Of a DNA stretch of 64,000 nucleotides, positions 42,977 to 51,154 are shown piece after piece; position 1 is the first letter of the stretch; each line of letters starts with the position of its first letter. Source of the DNA: Microcaldota archaeon (lineage in GTDB: Archaea; Micrarchaeota; Micrarchaeia; Anstonellales; Anstonellaceae); NCBI GenBank assembly GCA_021814005.1, contig JAKAJC010000001.1:99824-163823 (forward strand), written 5' to 3'. The notes under the pieces were generated by a model. That model worked only from the letters and a program-made list of their open reading frames with translations, was not told where the DNA came from and did not search any database. The position numbers were made by a program, and so were the translations under genes.

Positions 42977-43912
42977 TCATACCAACCCCTTGAGCAGCAT
43001 AAGCCCGCCGATTCCGGCGAGATGGATAGTTTGGCTGGCGACGCCCAGGACGGCCAGCAGGATGAGGGCGAGATTGACCAGCCCGAACGACATCAGGGCG
43101 AACATCAGGCCCACCGAGCGCACGAAGGTATCGGCCAGGTTGGGGTCGTTGGTGCCAAAGAGGGCAGAGAAGCCCAGCAGAACGAGCGCGTCGGCGGTGG
43201 TCATGAAGATAAAGACCAGCACCAGCTTGAGGAAGACGCTGCCCCATTTCTGGGTGGGCGGGATGAAGTAGAGGAATACGGCAATTGGGAAAAGCATCAT
43301 CATGATCGGGATGAACAGGTAGCGCAGAAGGAGGGTGAGGTAGGTCAGGAAACCCAATGTTACTCCGCCCAGAAGCATGACAAATGTCAGGATGGAAGCA
43401 TCGCCCGTGGTCTGGAACTTGAAGATGGAGGTCATGGACTTGCTGGCGATGGAAGAAGAGAGGTAGGCGTTGAAATCGAGCATCATGGTGAAGATTTGGA
43501 AGGAGAAGGAGAGCACCAAAACCATGATGAACATGTTTTCCATCCACTTGCGGGTTTCAAGCCTGCCTTCCACGTCGCCGGAGCGCAGGATGGAGAAGAG
43601 AGCCAGCGCCATGAGAACGAGGACGAAAAGGCCCTCCAATACGCCCATCACCGCCCCGTAGGGAACACAGAACCAGTTGGGGTCGGGGTTTGAGAACATG
43701 AACTTGAAGGCATTGTCGCTGATGGTCTGCTCTGCTTCCCCAAGCCCCTTGTTGGTGTAGGTGAAGAACGCCGTGACGATTTGGCCCGGTAAGCTTCCGA
43801 TTGCTCCAAGGAGGGGGCCCAAGTCGATGGCGGGCGGCGGGTCGTTTCCCGAGCCGTCACCTTCTGCGAAGGCGAACCCGACCAGCAAGAGGAGCAGAAG
43901 GAGGCGTTTCAT
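42977..43912 (-). CDS. VirB6/TrbL-like polytopic membrane protein
   Basis: 311 residues with a signal peptide (MKRLLLLLLLVGFAFA) and six or seven membrane helices, including FLTYLTLLLRYLFIPIMMMLFPIAVFLYFI, the VirB6/TrbL-type central region. It abuts the PrgI-like gene (start one base after this stop) and follows the pilin genes. It would form the inner-membrane channel of the transport machine. Family by topology and context. Confidence 0.75.
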   Translation of the reverse strand: MKRLLLLLLLVGFAFAEGDGSGNDPPPAIDLGPLLGAIGSLPGQIVTAFFTYTNKGLGEAEQTISDNAFKFMFSNPDPNWFCVPYGAVMGVLEGLFVLVLMALALFSILRSGDVEGRLETRKWMENMFIMVLVLSFSFQIFTMMLDFNAYLSSSIASKSMTSIFKFQTTGDASILTFVMLLGGVTLGFLTYLTLLLRYLFIPIMMMLFPIAVFLYFIPPTQKWGSVFLKLVLVFIFMTTADALVLLGFSALFGTNDPNLADTFVRSVGLMFALMSFGLVNLALILLAVLGVASQTIHLAGIGGLMLLKGLV

Positions 43913-43913
43913 A

Positions 43914-44141
43914 TCACACCTTGCAGTAGGTCCCTCCCATGAATTGGGCTGCCAGTAGGGGAGCCAGGAAGAGCAGTATCAGACCCACGAATACGCCTGC
44001 CAAAGCCTCCTTCCATTCGCCCCGCTCGCGGATTTCCGGCGTGGTGGCCAGTTTGAGGCCCACGAAGGCAGCCATGACGACGGACAAACCCACGGAGAAT
44101 TCCTTGAGGGTGAGGGCTGCGGCAGTGAAATCGAAAGCCAT
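43914..44141 (-). CDS. VirB2/TrbC-like pilin, second copy
   Basis: 75 residues from ATG 44141 (MAFDFTAAALTLKEF), one base after the stop of the first pilin gene. Two membrane helices (FSVGLSVVMAAFVGLKLA; GVFVGLILLFLAPLLAAQF) with a short charged loop (TTPEIRERGEWKEA). Layout as in VirB2 or CedA1-type pilins, here without a clear signal peptide. Confidence 0.7.
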   Translation of the reverse strand: MAFDFTAAALTLKEFSVGLSVVMAAFVGLKLATTPEIRERGEWKEALAGVFVGLILLFLAPLLAAQFMGGTYCKV

Positions 44142-44142
44142 A

Positions 44143-44451
44143 TCACCAGCCGCAGAGGTCGGACGATCCGGCCAGGTATTTGACCACAAGCGGAGCCAGC
44201 CAGATGATGATGACTCCCAAGATTGCGCCCTGGATCATCATTTTGGCGTTGTTGCGCTCGGTTTGCTCGTGCGAGGTGGCCAGATGGAAGCCCGCATAGG
44301 CGGCCAGCAGCACGCCGCCCGCCGTGCCGAACAGCTGGATGATGGAATAGAGCCGGCAGAGCGGCTGGTCCGGCGGAATTACGAGGCCGGTGGATGCGGC
44401 CATGGCAAGCCCCGAAAGTAGCATCAGGGCTACGGTGTCTTTGAGTTTCAT
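44143..44451 (-). CDS. VirB2/TrbC-like pilin, first copy
   Basis: 102 residues with a signal peptide (MKLKDTVALMLLSGLAMA) and two membrane helices (LFGTAGGVLLAAYAGFHLA; MIQGAILGVIIIWLAPLVV) around a charged loop (TSHEQTERNNAK), the pilin layout of type IV secretion. Two Cys (PLCRLY and DLCGW) could form a disulphide. It overlaps the methyltransferase stop by 4 nt (ATGA). Confidence 0.75.
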   Translation of the reverse strand: MKLKDTVALMLLSGLAMAASTGLVIPPDQPLCRLYSIIQLFGTAGGVLLAAYAGFHLATSHEQTERNNAKMMIQGAILGVIIIWLAPLVVKYLAGSSDLCGW

Positions 44452-45257
44452 GTCAATCGTCCCTCCCCCTGAAAGATGATTTTGAGATGGCCGTCAGGGA
44501 TACCGGCCTTCTGGCGTATGATGCGCATGTTGTAGGGATTGCTCTCGTAGCCTGCCGAACGGCGGTTCAGGTGAGATGCCACTTTGGGGAGCATCCCGTC
44601 TCCTAAGAATGGATCAAGGATGATGTCGCCCTCGTCGCTGAAGTGGAGGATGAGGGATTCCACCATCTCCTCGGGGAAAATGTCGGGGTTGGGCATCGGC
44701 GAGCGGGCATCCAGGTCTTGCAGGTATCGGACGGGGCCGTTTCGGCAGAATACGGCCGCGCCATGCGAATCCATGCCGCATTCCCCCTTCAACCGGCGTG
44801 ATTTGCGGGGCAGGCCCTTGGAGAAGATGAGGGTGCGCTGGATTTGGAAATCGTCCGAAAGATGGGCTTTATTGTCAAAAAGGGTGGTCTGGCGGCCGGA
44901 AATAGCCGTATTCTTGGCTGTCCGGCTCCAGAACACGTCCTCGCAGAAGCGGAAACCCGAGCGGCGCACGGCAAAGATGATGTGGGCGGGGATGGGCATC
45001 TTCTCGATGTTGCTGGCACTGTCGCTGAGGTTGATGCACAAGAAGCGTCCCGGCTCAAGCACGCGCTTGCATTCCGAAAACACGCCCATAAGGCCCTTGA
45101 GATAGGATTCGAAGTCGTTGAGATATCCGTTCCCTTCCGGGCCGGCGAGGCGGAAATTGAGGTTCGGGGGGCTTGTCACGATGAGCTGCACCGATGAGGC
45201 GGGCAGCTCCCTCATGTTCCGGGCGTCGCCGATTACTACGAGGTGTTCCGCATCCAT
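44448..45257 (-). CDS. Orphan DNA methyltransferase (N4-cytosine/N6-adenine, permuted)
   Basis: 269 residues. Catalytic motif IV TSPPN (residues about 29-33) precedes the AdoMet motif I region DPFLGDG (about 213-219), the beta-class order as in N4-cytosine enzymes such as PvuII. No matching restriction gene is next to it. First gene of the transfer operon, with the ACCTGC palindrome 44 nt upstream of its start. It may protect the element from host restriction during transfer. Confidence 0.9.
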   Translation of the reverse strand: MDAEHLVVIGDARNMRELPASSVQLIVTSPPNLNFRLAGPEGNGYLNDFESYLKGLMGVFSECKRVLEPGRFLCINLSDSASNIEKMPIPAHIIFAVRRSGFRFCEDVFWSRTAKNTAISGRQTTLFDNKAHLSDDFQIQRTLIFSKGLPRKSRRLKGECGMDSHGAAVFCRNGPVRYLQDLDARSPMPNPDIFPEEMVESLILHFSDEGDIILDPFLGDGMLPKVASHLNRRSAGYESNPYNMRIIRQKAGIPDGHLKIIFQGEGRLT

Positions 45258-45300
45258 GAGAATGGATGGCGCTTAAGTGGAGATATTGATTCATGTCGAT

Positions 45301-45320
45301 ACCTGCAAAATTTTGCAGGT
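45301..45320. promoter_or_regulatory. Palindrome ACCTGCAAAATTTTGCAGGT, candidate operator, copy 1
   Basis: A perfect 20-bp palindrome between the HTH gene (stop 45323) and the methyltransferase start (45257). The same sequence occurs at 60104-60123, with matching flanks (GAT before, TTT after, in opposite orientation). Confidence 0.75.
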
Positions 45321-45322
45321 TT

Positions 45323-45550
45323 TCAGTGCAAGGAGGATGAAATGATCTGTTTGGTTCCCTTTCTAACGACAATGCGCAGACCGATTCTCTCGCGGATCAC
45401 CCTGCGCGATTCCTGTATCTCGGCGATAATGTCGAGGTATTTCTTGACGGTGCGATAATCGATTCCGGAGCGGCGGGCCATCTGGGTGATGGTAACGGAC
45501 TTGTCTTCAGGCACCATTTCCATCACTTTCATGAGAAAGGTTTCGACCAT
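45323..45550 (-). CDS. Small helix-turn-helix regulator of the element
   Basis: 75 residues from ATG 45550 (MVETFLMKVMEM), preceded by GGTGATA. A helix-turn-helix is visible: VTITQMARRSGIDYRTVKKYLDIIAEI, then a wing-like RRVIRERIGLRIVVRKG. It lies directly upstream of the methyltransferase/transfer operon. A good candidate for the protein that reads one of the two element palindromes or the inverted repeat at its own start. Confidence 0.8.
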   Translation of the reverse strand: MVETFLMKVMEMVPEDKSVTITQMARRSGIDYRTVKKYLDIIAEIQESRRVIRERIGLRIVVRKGTKQIISSSLH

Positions 45551-45587
45551 TATTATCACCGTATATTATGCATCTTGGCGATAATAA
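45550..45587. promoter_or_regulatory. Inverted repeat over the HTH gene promoter
   Basis: TTATTATCACC (45550-45560) and GGCGATAATAA (45577-45587) face each other, 10 of 11 bases complementary, around a GCATAATATAC that could be the TATA box. Probably an autoregulatory operator. Confidence 0.6.
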
Positions 45588-45638
45588 GCCCTTTGCGATG
45601 GACACCCCATTTCCGCAGCAATTGGAATTCTTCGGGGT

Positions 45639-45675
45639 ATTTCCGCGGAAGAAGTGATGGAATTTCCGCGGAAAT
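45639..45675. promoter_or_regulatory. ATTTCCGCGGAAAT palindromes, copies 1 and 2
   Basis: A full 14-bp palindrome at 45662-45675 and a 12-base copy at 45639-45650, with a half site CATTTCCGCAG at about 45608-45618. The full palindrome recurs at 60043-60056 before orc1. Confidence 0.7.
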
Positions 45676-45771
45676 GGCCGGCGAAACGGGAAAAACCAGG
45701 GTGCATTGCGGATAAAGAGATGGGTTTATCTCTGATAAGTTGCAAGAACACATATTGCATGGTCATATAAA

Positions 45772-45785
45772 TATATTCGAATATA
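45772..45785. promoter_or_regulatory. ArsR-type operator TATATTCGAATATA
   Basis: A perfect 14-bp palindrome just before ATG 45786 and overlapping the TATA region CATATAAATATA. Nearly the same sequence (13 of 14) occurs in the arsR promoter near 58509-58522. Confidence 0.7.
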
Positions 45786-46121
45786 ATGAAATATATGGAA
45801 GATGACATTTACAGCCTGCACGCCGAGACGTGCAAGGTGTTCTCGAACCCTGTGCGCATAAGGCTGCTCGAACTTATGCGGGACGGCAAATGGCATCCGG
45901 TGGGGGAGATGCAGAAAGTGGGCGGTTACGGGCAGGCCAACCTCTCGCAGCACCTATCCGTGATGAGGGGCAGGGGCGCCATTTATTCGAAAAAGGAGGG
46001 AAGGCAGGTTTTCTACCGCATCTCCGACATGCGCATAATCCGGGCATTCGACTTGATCCGGGCGGTCATATCCAGCGGCGCGAAGGCACGCGGGCGCCTG
46101 CTGGAAAAAGGGGGTTATTGA
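45786..46121 (+). CDS. ArsR-family winged-helix regulator
   Basis: 111 residues: LHAETCKVFSNPVRIRLLELMRDGKWHPVGEMQKVGGYGQANLSQHLSVMRGRGAI with wing KEGRQVFYRI. One Cys (CKVF). A TATA box centred near 45768 makes ATG 45795 (MEDDIYS) possible as a leaderless start in place of 45786. It heads the SHOCT-SHOCT-DsrE operon and probably represses it through the palindrome at its start. Confidence 0.88.
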   Translation: MKYMEDDIYSLHAETCKVFSNPVRIRLLELMRDGKWHPVGEMQKVGGYGQANLSQHLSVMRGRGAIYSKKEGRQVFYRISDMRIIRAFDLIRAVISSGAKARGRLLEKGGY

Positions 46122-46122
46122 C

Positions 46123-46740
46123 ATGAGGTTTGCATTTATAATCGCGATTTTGGCGTTGTTTGGGTTCGTAATGGCAACCATGAACGCCAGCGAAATAGCC
46201 GGGGCGAAGCAGATCATCGGCTCCAATGTTTCCTGTTCAAGCCTTTCCCAGGCCCAGTTGGAGCTTCTCGGCGAGTATTACATGGAGCAAATGCACCCGG
46301 GCGATGCGCACGAGGCGATGGACAGGATGATGGGCGGCGAGGGCTCGGACAGCCTTCGCAGCGCGCACATCCAGATGGCAGAGGTCCTATACTGCGGCAG
46401 GGCCGACACCCCTGCAACATACGGGGGGATGATGGGGATGATGCCCATGATGGGCAGGTTCGCCTACCGCAACCCGCCGGTCTCAAGCGACTACCGCGGC
46501 TACGGTATGATGGGAGGGTATGGTGGCATGATGGGCTACGGAACCGGGGGCGGGCCCGATTATTCCCTCTGGCTCCCTATCCTTGCAGTGATTGCGCTTG
46601 CCGCGCTGGCAGCGATATGGATTTACCGCAGCGCGAAAGAAAGCCGGTCCTCCGCCTCAGATATATTGAAGAGGCGCTACGCCGGCGGGGAGATAACGAA
46701 GAGGCAGTATGAAGAGATGAAAAAAGAAGTCGGGGACTGA
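46123..46740 (+). CDS. Met-rich membrane protein with SHOCT domain
   Basis: 205 residues. N-terminal signal or helix (FAFIIAILALFGFVMA), an extracellular region with YYMEQMHPGDAHEAMDRMMGG and Gly/Met/Tyr tracts (GGMMGMMPMMG, GYGMMGGYGGMMGYG), one membrane helix (LWLPILAVIALAALAAIWIY), and a C-terminal SHOCT motif (DILKRRYAGGEITKRQYEEMKK). Met clusters suggest binding of Cu(I) or a similar soft metal. Next gene overlaps at TGATG. Confidence 0.85.
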   Translation: MRFAFIIAILALFGFVMATMNASEIAGAKQIIGSNVSCSSLSQAQLELLGEYYMEQMHPGDAHEAMDRMMGGEGSDSLRSAHIQMAEVLYCGRADTPATYGGMMGMMPMMGRFAYRNPPVSSDYRGYGMMGGYGGMMGYGTGGGPDYSLWLPILAVIALAALAAIWIYRSAKESRSSASDILKRRYAGGEITKRQYEEMKKEVGD

Positions 46741-47036
46741 TGCCCATGGAAGAAAGCAAGAATGCGTGGATTTGGGTTATTGGCGGAATCGCATTGCTTT
46801 TGCTGCTCGGCGGCTTTGGGATGGGGGGCTATGGCATGATGGGGTTCGAGCCGGGCTTCGGTTTCATATTCATGGCGCTGTTCTGGGGGGCGCTGATTTG
46901 GCTGGCCGCCACGCAAATCAACCCGTCCCGGGCAGGCAAGGAAAAAGACGACCCGATGGCCATATTGAAAAAGAGGTATGCGTCGGGAGAGATAACGAAG
47001 AAGCAGTACGAAGAGATGAAAAAAGACCTGGATTAG
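46740..47036 (+). CDS. Small SHOCT-domain membrane protein
   Basis: 98 residues. Two membrane helices (WIWVIGGIALLLLLGGFGM and FGFIFMALFWGALIWLAA) and the SHOCT tail AILKKRYASGEITKKQYEEMKKDL, very like the tail of the gene before it, so the pair probably arose by duplication. It starts inside the previous stop (TGATG). Confidence 0.85.
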   Translation: MPMEESKNAWIWVIGGIALLLLLGGFGMGGYGMMGFEPGFGFIFMALFWGALIWLAATQINPSRAGKEKDDPMAILKKRYASGEITKKQYEEMKKDLD

Positions 47037-47051
47037 CAATGGGGTGGAACA

Positions 47052-47366
47052 ATGAATAGCATCAGCGTGGTAATCTCATCCAACGAACCCGAGAAGGCCT
47101 GGAATGCCTTCCGCTTCTCCAACCTCGCGTTGGGTAAGAAGGATGAAGTAAAGGTCTTTCTCATGAACAGCGGGGTTGAATACCTGAAGGATGTCGGCAA
47201 GTTCGAGGTCAAGAAGCTCTCGGAGCAGTTCGAGGAAAAAGGAGGCAAAATCCTCGCCTGCGGCACATGCATCAAGAACAGGCAGATGGGCGACGTTTGT
47301 GAAATATCGAACCTGGAGACATTCTACAAGCTCGTGATGGAGAGCGACAAGACGGTATACTTCTGA
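47052..47366 (+). CDS. DsrE/DsrF-like protein
   Basis: 104 residues with the DsrE fold pattern ISVVISSNEPEKAWNAFRFSNLALGKKDEVKVFLMNSGVEYL and the conserved Cys region ILACGTCIKNRQM. DsrE-like proteins carry sulphur or act in redox tasks. Third member of the ArsR-SHOCT operon, 15 nt after the second SHOCT gene. CxxC here could bind metal or sulphur. Confidence 0.88.
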   Translation: MNSISVVISSNEPEKAWNAFRFSNLALGKKDEVKVFLMNSGVEYLKDVGKFEVKKLSEQFEEKGGKILACGTCIKNRQMGDVCEISNLETFYKLVMESDKTVYF

Positions 47367-47519
47367 TAATCCCGCATCCCGCCTTGATTATCGCCCAAAG
47401 ACGGGTGGAACGTTTTAATACTCCAAGCCATTTAACCTAGCAGGTGATGAAGCCCGCCCTGCTGATTTTAGCAAAACCGCCGCCAAGGCCAGATGGCTTC
47501 TATTCCCGGAGGCAATTTT

Positions 47520-48716
47520 ATGGCGAGAAAGCGTGCCCAATGGCTCAATTCCACGGTAATCGGCGCCACAATCACCAGCTTCCTCTCGGACACCAGCCAC
47601 GAGGTAGTGACAGTTTTCCTTCCGTCGTTCTTGCTTATGCTTGGCGCGCCCGTCTATGCGCTCGGATTGATAGAGGGCGTGAGCGATGCCATCTCCAGTT
47701 TCGCCAAGCTGGGCGGCGGCTGGCTTGCGGACAAAACGGGGAAGCACAAGGAGATTTCAACGTTGGGTTATTGCATGACTGCCGTCTTCCCTGCTATGTT
47801 GGCGGTTGCCGCCAGCTGGCCGATGGTTCTCTTCGGGCGCGTGTTCGGCTGGTTCGGGCGGGGCCTGCGCGGGCCTCCCCGCGATGCCATACTCTCCGAT
47901 TCTGTGGATAAGAGGGATTTGGGGAAGGCATTCGGGCTTCACCGCGCAGGGGATACGCTGGGCGCTATCTCCGGCCCGATGATCGCGATGCTGCTAATAA
48001 CTTCAATCAGCCTTCGCGAGGTGTTCTGGCTTTCGCTTATTCCGGGAGTGATGGCGGCGCTGGCGTTCTGGTTCCTTGTCAGGCAAAAGAAGGGAAAGTT
48101 GTCGCCGGCAAAAAAATCGTTTTCGCTCTCGCTTGACGGGCAGCCCGGCACATTCAAGTCTTTCCTGGTGGCGATACTGGCATTTGGAATAGCCGATTTC
48201 TCGCATACGCTGCTCATTTTCTTTGCGGTTGCCACCCTCTCGCCTTCTATGGGTGCGGTCGGGGCGGCCGCAGCCGGCGCCGGCCTTTATCTCGTGCGCA
48301 ATATAGCATATGCCCTCCTATGCTATCCGTTCGGGTGGATGGGCGACCGCTTCGGGAGGCGCAATGTGCTGGCGGCCGGTTATGCCCTCGCGGTGCTGAC
48401 ATTCATTGGCTTCATCCTCTCGCCCCCAAGCCTTATTCCGTATGCGGTGCTCTTTGCCATGGCAGGCGCGTTCATCGCGGCAGAGGATACCCTTGAAGGG
48501 GCGATCGCCGGTGAGCTTGCGGACAAGTCCAGGCGCGCGCTTGGCTTCGGGATGCTTGCCACGGCTAACGGAATTGGCGATTTCATATCAAGCGCGGTCG
48601 TGAGCGGCATATGGGCTATTGCCGGATTCCGGGCAGGCTTCGCCTTCTCCGCCATCGTGGGCGCAATCGGCACAGTTATCCTAATAGGGGGAAGCACCCT
48701 GAAGGAGAACAAGTAA
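47520..48716 (+). CDS. MFS transporter
   Basis: I start at ATG 47520 (MARKRAQW), preceded by GGAGG; 398 residues. About 12 membrane helices, an MFS loop motif GGWLADKTGKHKE after helix 2 and GWMGDRFGRRNVLAAGYAL at the start of the second half. The early STVIGATITSFLSDTSHEVVTVFLPSFL resembles MFS permeases of metal-resistance regions, but the substrate is unknown. GTTTTAATACT upstream is a possible TATA box. Confidence 0.88.
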   Translation: MARKRAQWLNSTVIGATITSFLSDTSHEVVTVFLPSFLLMLGAPVYALGLIEGVSDAISSFAKLGGGWLADKTGKHKEISTLGYCMTAVFPAMLAVAASWPMVLFGRVFGWFGRGLRGPPRDAILSDSVDKRDLGKAFGLHRAGDTLGAISGPMIAMLLITSISLREVFWLSLIPGVMAALAFWFLVRQKKGKLSPAKKSFSLSLDGQPGTFKSFLVAILAFGIADFSHTLLIFFAVATLSPSMGAVGAAAAGAGLYLVRNIAYALLCYPFGWMGDRFGRRNVLAAGYALAVLTFIGFILSPPSLIPYAVLFAMAGAFIAAEDTLEGAIAGELADKSRRALGFGMLATANGIGDFISSAVVSGIWAIAGFRAGFAFSAIVGAIGTVILIGGSTLKENK

Positions 48717-48999
48717 TGGATTAGGGGAAGAACATAGCTTCGGCGTGAACAGCAATAAACTCTGCGGCAGGCTGCCATATATTCGGCTCAAGGAACAATC
48801 CGACGTGGCCTGCAGGCGCGTTTCCGGTGACTGGAAGCGGGCAGTGTTCAAGATCCCGTCCGGTGCATCGTACAGGCCAAGCGCCAGTGTTATTAATTTT
48901 CCCGTCATTCTCTTTATGGCGATGAGGCTCGCCTAGCAATCCGCTAAACCGCCTTGAAACAGGCTGACAGCTTCTACTTAAATTAGAAGGTGAGCTTCA
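48717..48999. other. Gap without a convincing gene
   Basis: A 63-codon frame at 48745 has no ribosome site and no family. The right end holds ACTTAAATTA, a possible TATA box for the antiporter gene, and AGAAGGTGAGC before its ATG. Otherwise nothing seen. Confidence 0.5.
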
Positions 49000-50145
49000 A
49001 TGGAACCAAGCGCAGTACCGCTGATAGCCGGAACAATGGTATTTCTTGCCAGCCTTATTTCCCTTCGGCTGGGAGTATCAGTCGCCATCATTGAGTTGAT
49101 GCTCGGCGTGATTGTCGGAAACTATCTCGGTTTCCAAGCCGAACCCTGGATGACTTATCTGGCTAGTTTAGGCGGCATCGTCCTGACCTTCCTTGCCGGA
49201 GCAGAGGTTGATCTGCCCCTCCTGCGTTCCAAATTCAAGGAGAGTATGCTGATTGGTGGCGCGTCCTTCCTCGTCCCATTCGTTGGCGCTTTCATCTACA
49301 CTTATTTCGTGGCTGGCTGGGCGCTCAACGCCGCCCTGATAGCCGCCGCCGCGCTCTCGACAACCTCCTTGGCCGTCGTTTATTCGGTCCTCGTGGAAAC
49401 CGGGCTTAATCACACCAAATTGGGGAAGCTTCTCATGGCTGCCACTTTCGTCACTGACATCGGAACCGCACTGGCGCTCAGCATCCTCTTCATCAAACCG
49501 AACGAACTCACACTCGAATTCGTCATAGTCTCCGCAGTCGTCATATTCCTCGCCGTGAAATACTCGCGCATTCTCTTCGGCAATCCGCTCTACAAGAACA
49601 AGGTCATCGAGCCCGAGATAAAGTACCTTCTCCTGCTGCTCCTAATCTTCATGTACTTCGCGGCAGCCGGTGCGAGCCATGCTGTCCTGCCCGCTTTCCT
49701 GCTGGGGCTGTTCATGTCGCCCTATTTCACCGAGCTATCGGACACAAAAGAGGTTCGCAACCGCCTTCGCGCCGTAGCCTATGCCATCATCACGCCCTTC
49801 TTCTTCATCGTGGGCGGGATGAATGTCTCCCTGCCATTGGTGATGGGCGCGCTGGGGCTTTTTATTTCCCTCTTCGCTGTCAAACAGGCATCAAAGTTCA
49901 TTGGGGTGTTTTTCCTCGCCCGCAGATACATGCCGAAAAACGAGATGTATGCCACGCTGCTTATGAGCACGGGCCTGACGTTCGGGACCATCGCGAGCGT
50001 ATTCGGCTACCAGGCTGGATATATCGACAAGACGCAGTTCTCCGTGCTAATCGCCGTCGTGGTGGCCAGCGCCGTCATCCCGACGCTGATCGCGCAGAAG
50101 TGGTTCAAGCCCGTGCACATGGAAGACGTGCTCAACGGGAAGTAG
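49000..50145 (+). CDS. CPA2-family cation/proton antiporter (KefB/NapA-like)
   Basis: 381 residues, about 12-13 membrane helices. LGVSVAIIELMLGVIVGNYLG at the N terminus, the ALSTTSLAVVYSVLVETGL segment and the ATFVTDIGTALALS region with TD as in CPA2 ion-binding sites. No C-terminal TrkA-N domain, so a short form. It moves Na+ or K+ against protons. GAAGGTGAGC lies before ATG 49000. Codons resemble the metal-gene cluster around it. Confidence 0.9.
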   Translation: MEPSAVPLIAGTMVFLASLISLRLGVSVAIIELMLGVIVGNYLGFQAEPWMTYLASLGGIVLTFLAGAEVDLPLLRSKFKESMLIGGASFLVPFVGAFIYTYFVAGWALNAALIAAAALSTTSLAVVYSVLVETGLNHTKLGKLLMAATFVTDIGTALALSILFIKPNELTLEFVIVSAVVIFLAVKYSRILFGNPLYKNKVIEPEIKYLLLLLLIFMYFAAAGASHAVLPAFLLGLFMSPYFTELSDTKEVRNRLRAVAYAIITPFFFIVGGMNVSLPLVMGALGLFISLFAVKQASKFIGVFFLARRYMPKNEMYATLLMSTGLTFGTIASVFGYQAGYIDKTQFSVLIAVVVASAVIPTLIAQKWFKPVHMEDVLNGK

Positions 50146-50197
50146 GGTGCTGGGACTCTTCAGGATGGGGAAACGCACTCTCCAGATATTTCTTGAA

Positions 50198-50232
50198 TCA
50201 AATATCCTGCTCCATCACAGTCTGCCGCTTGT
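50198..50232. repeat. Left copy of 35-bp direct repeat, histone gene 3' fragment
   Basis: 35 bases identical to 58673-58707. On the minus strand it encodes the last residues KRQTVMEQDI and the stop of the histone-fold gene, with no gene body attached. It ends exactly at the stop codon on one side. Confidence 0.9.
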
Positions 50233-50266
50233 CCGATGCCGACCGAAAAGCATCATAAATTGATAT

Positions 50267-50286
50267 CATCATATAATTATATGATG
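50267..50286. promoter_or_regulatory. Perfect 20-bp palindrome over the cmtR-like start
   Basis: CATCATATAATTATATGATG covers the two ATGs at 50281 and 50284. Probably the operator through which the encoded repressor controls itself and the P-type ATPase operon. Confidence 0.75.
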
Positions 50287-50598
50287 AATTTACAAAAGCT
50301 GGCCGCCAAGGCCAAGTTCTTCTCCGGCTTCTCCGACCAGACGAGGCTCTCCATCGTGGAAACGCTGGCTGACGGGCCGAAGAACGTGGGGGAAATCGCG
50401 AAGGCCACGGGCCAGCCCCAGCCCAACGTCTCCAACCATCTGGCCTGCTTGTTGGAGTGCGGGCTGGTCAGGCGCGAGCGCAAAGGCAAGTGCAACCTCT
50501 ATTCCCTGAGCGAGAAGGATGTCGAGCATCTGTTGGCCGTTTCGGAGAAAATCGTGGCGAAGCACTATGGCAGGCTGGCGGCCTGCACGAAGCCGTAG
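50281..50598 (+). CDS. ArsR/CmtR-like metal-sensing repressor
   Basis: 105 residues: FFSGFSDQTRLSIVETLADGPKNVGEIAKATGQPQPNVSNHLACLLECGLVRRERKGKCNLYSL. HLACLLECGLV carries two Cys in the recognition helix, the arrangement seen in CmtR-type Cd/Pb sensors, and a third Cys is near the C terminus (AACTKP). Heads the operon with the secreted protein and the P1B ATPase. Start at 50281 or 50284. Confidence 0.88.
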   Translation: MMNLQKLAAKAKFFSGFSDQTRLSIVETLADGPKNVGEIAKATGQPQPNVSNHLACLLECGLVRRERKGKCNLYSLSEKDVEHLLAVSEKIVAKHYGRLAACTKP

Positions 50599-50632
50599 AG
50601 CGATGCAAAATGCATAGAAAACAGGTGATGAA

Positions 50633-51154
50633 ATGATAGACAAGCCCAAATTATTCATAATCGCAATGGTAGCCATGACAGTGCTGGCGCTGGCGTTCTT
50701 TGCTTCCCAGGCGGGTCCGGCCAGGAGCAATATTCCTATTGCTTCGAACGCGTGCAATGGCGCCGGATGCAATGCCAGCCCCTTTGCGGCAACCCCTTCA
50801 ACTGCCGCCGCGGCAAGCGCTGCCGTGCAAACCCAGCCGGCCGTGCAATCCAATCCATCCGCGAAAGTCAATTCGCCGTCCGAACCCCTGCAGCAGGTTT
50901 CCGCCGACCAGCTGGTGGTCAATCCCGCCTCGTTCCTGGGAAAGAGGATTTCACTCGTGGCGCCCGTGGGCGCTTTGCTGCCCGAGAAGAGCATGTTCAC
51001 AGTGACATGCAGCTGCGGCCAGACGCAGATTCCGGTTTCCTACAAGGGCGCGTTCCCGGCGCAGGGCCGGCGAGTTGCCGTGCAAGGCACGCTCAGGCAG
51101 GACGCGGCCGGACAATACTACTTTGATGCGCAGAGCTGGGCTTATGCGAACTGA
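50633..51154 (+). CDS. Secreted/anchored protein with OB-like C-terminal domain
   Basis: 173 residues. An N-terminal membrane helix (LFIIAMVAMTVLALAFFA), a Pro/Ala/Ser linker with CNGAGCNAS, then a domain ISADQLVV-like (DQLVVNPASFLGKRISLVAPVGAL...FTVTCSCGQTQIPVSY...RRVAVQGTLRQD) resembling small OB-folds such as CcmE or NirD-like proteins. TCSCG may bind metal. It overlaps the ATPase start by 11 nt, so they are coupled; perhaps a metal chaperone outside the cell. Confidence 0.65.
   Translation: MIDKPKLFIIAMVAMTVLALAFFASQAGPARSNIPIASNACNGAGCNASPFAATPSTAAAASAAVQTQPAVQSNPSAKVNSPSEPLQQVSADQLVVNPASFLGKRISLVAPVGALLPEKSMFTVTCSCGQTQIPVSYKGAFPAQGRRVAVQGTLRQDAAGQYYFDAQSWAYAN

Noticed and set aside
48745-48936. 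63-codon frame after the MFS gene
   Set aside because: No ribosome site, no family, no conserved pattern; composition like intergenic DNA.
50198-50286. Second histone gene at the left repeat
   Set aside because: Only the last ten codons and stop match; the frame upstream is unrelated, so it is a fragment.
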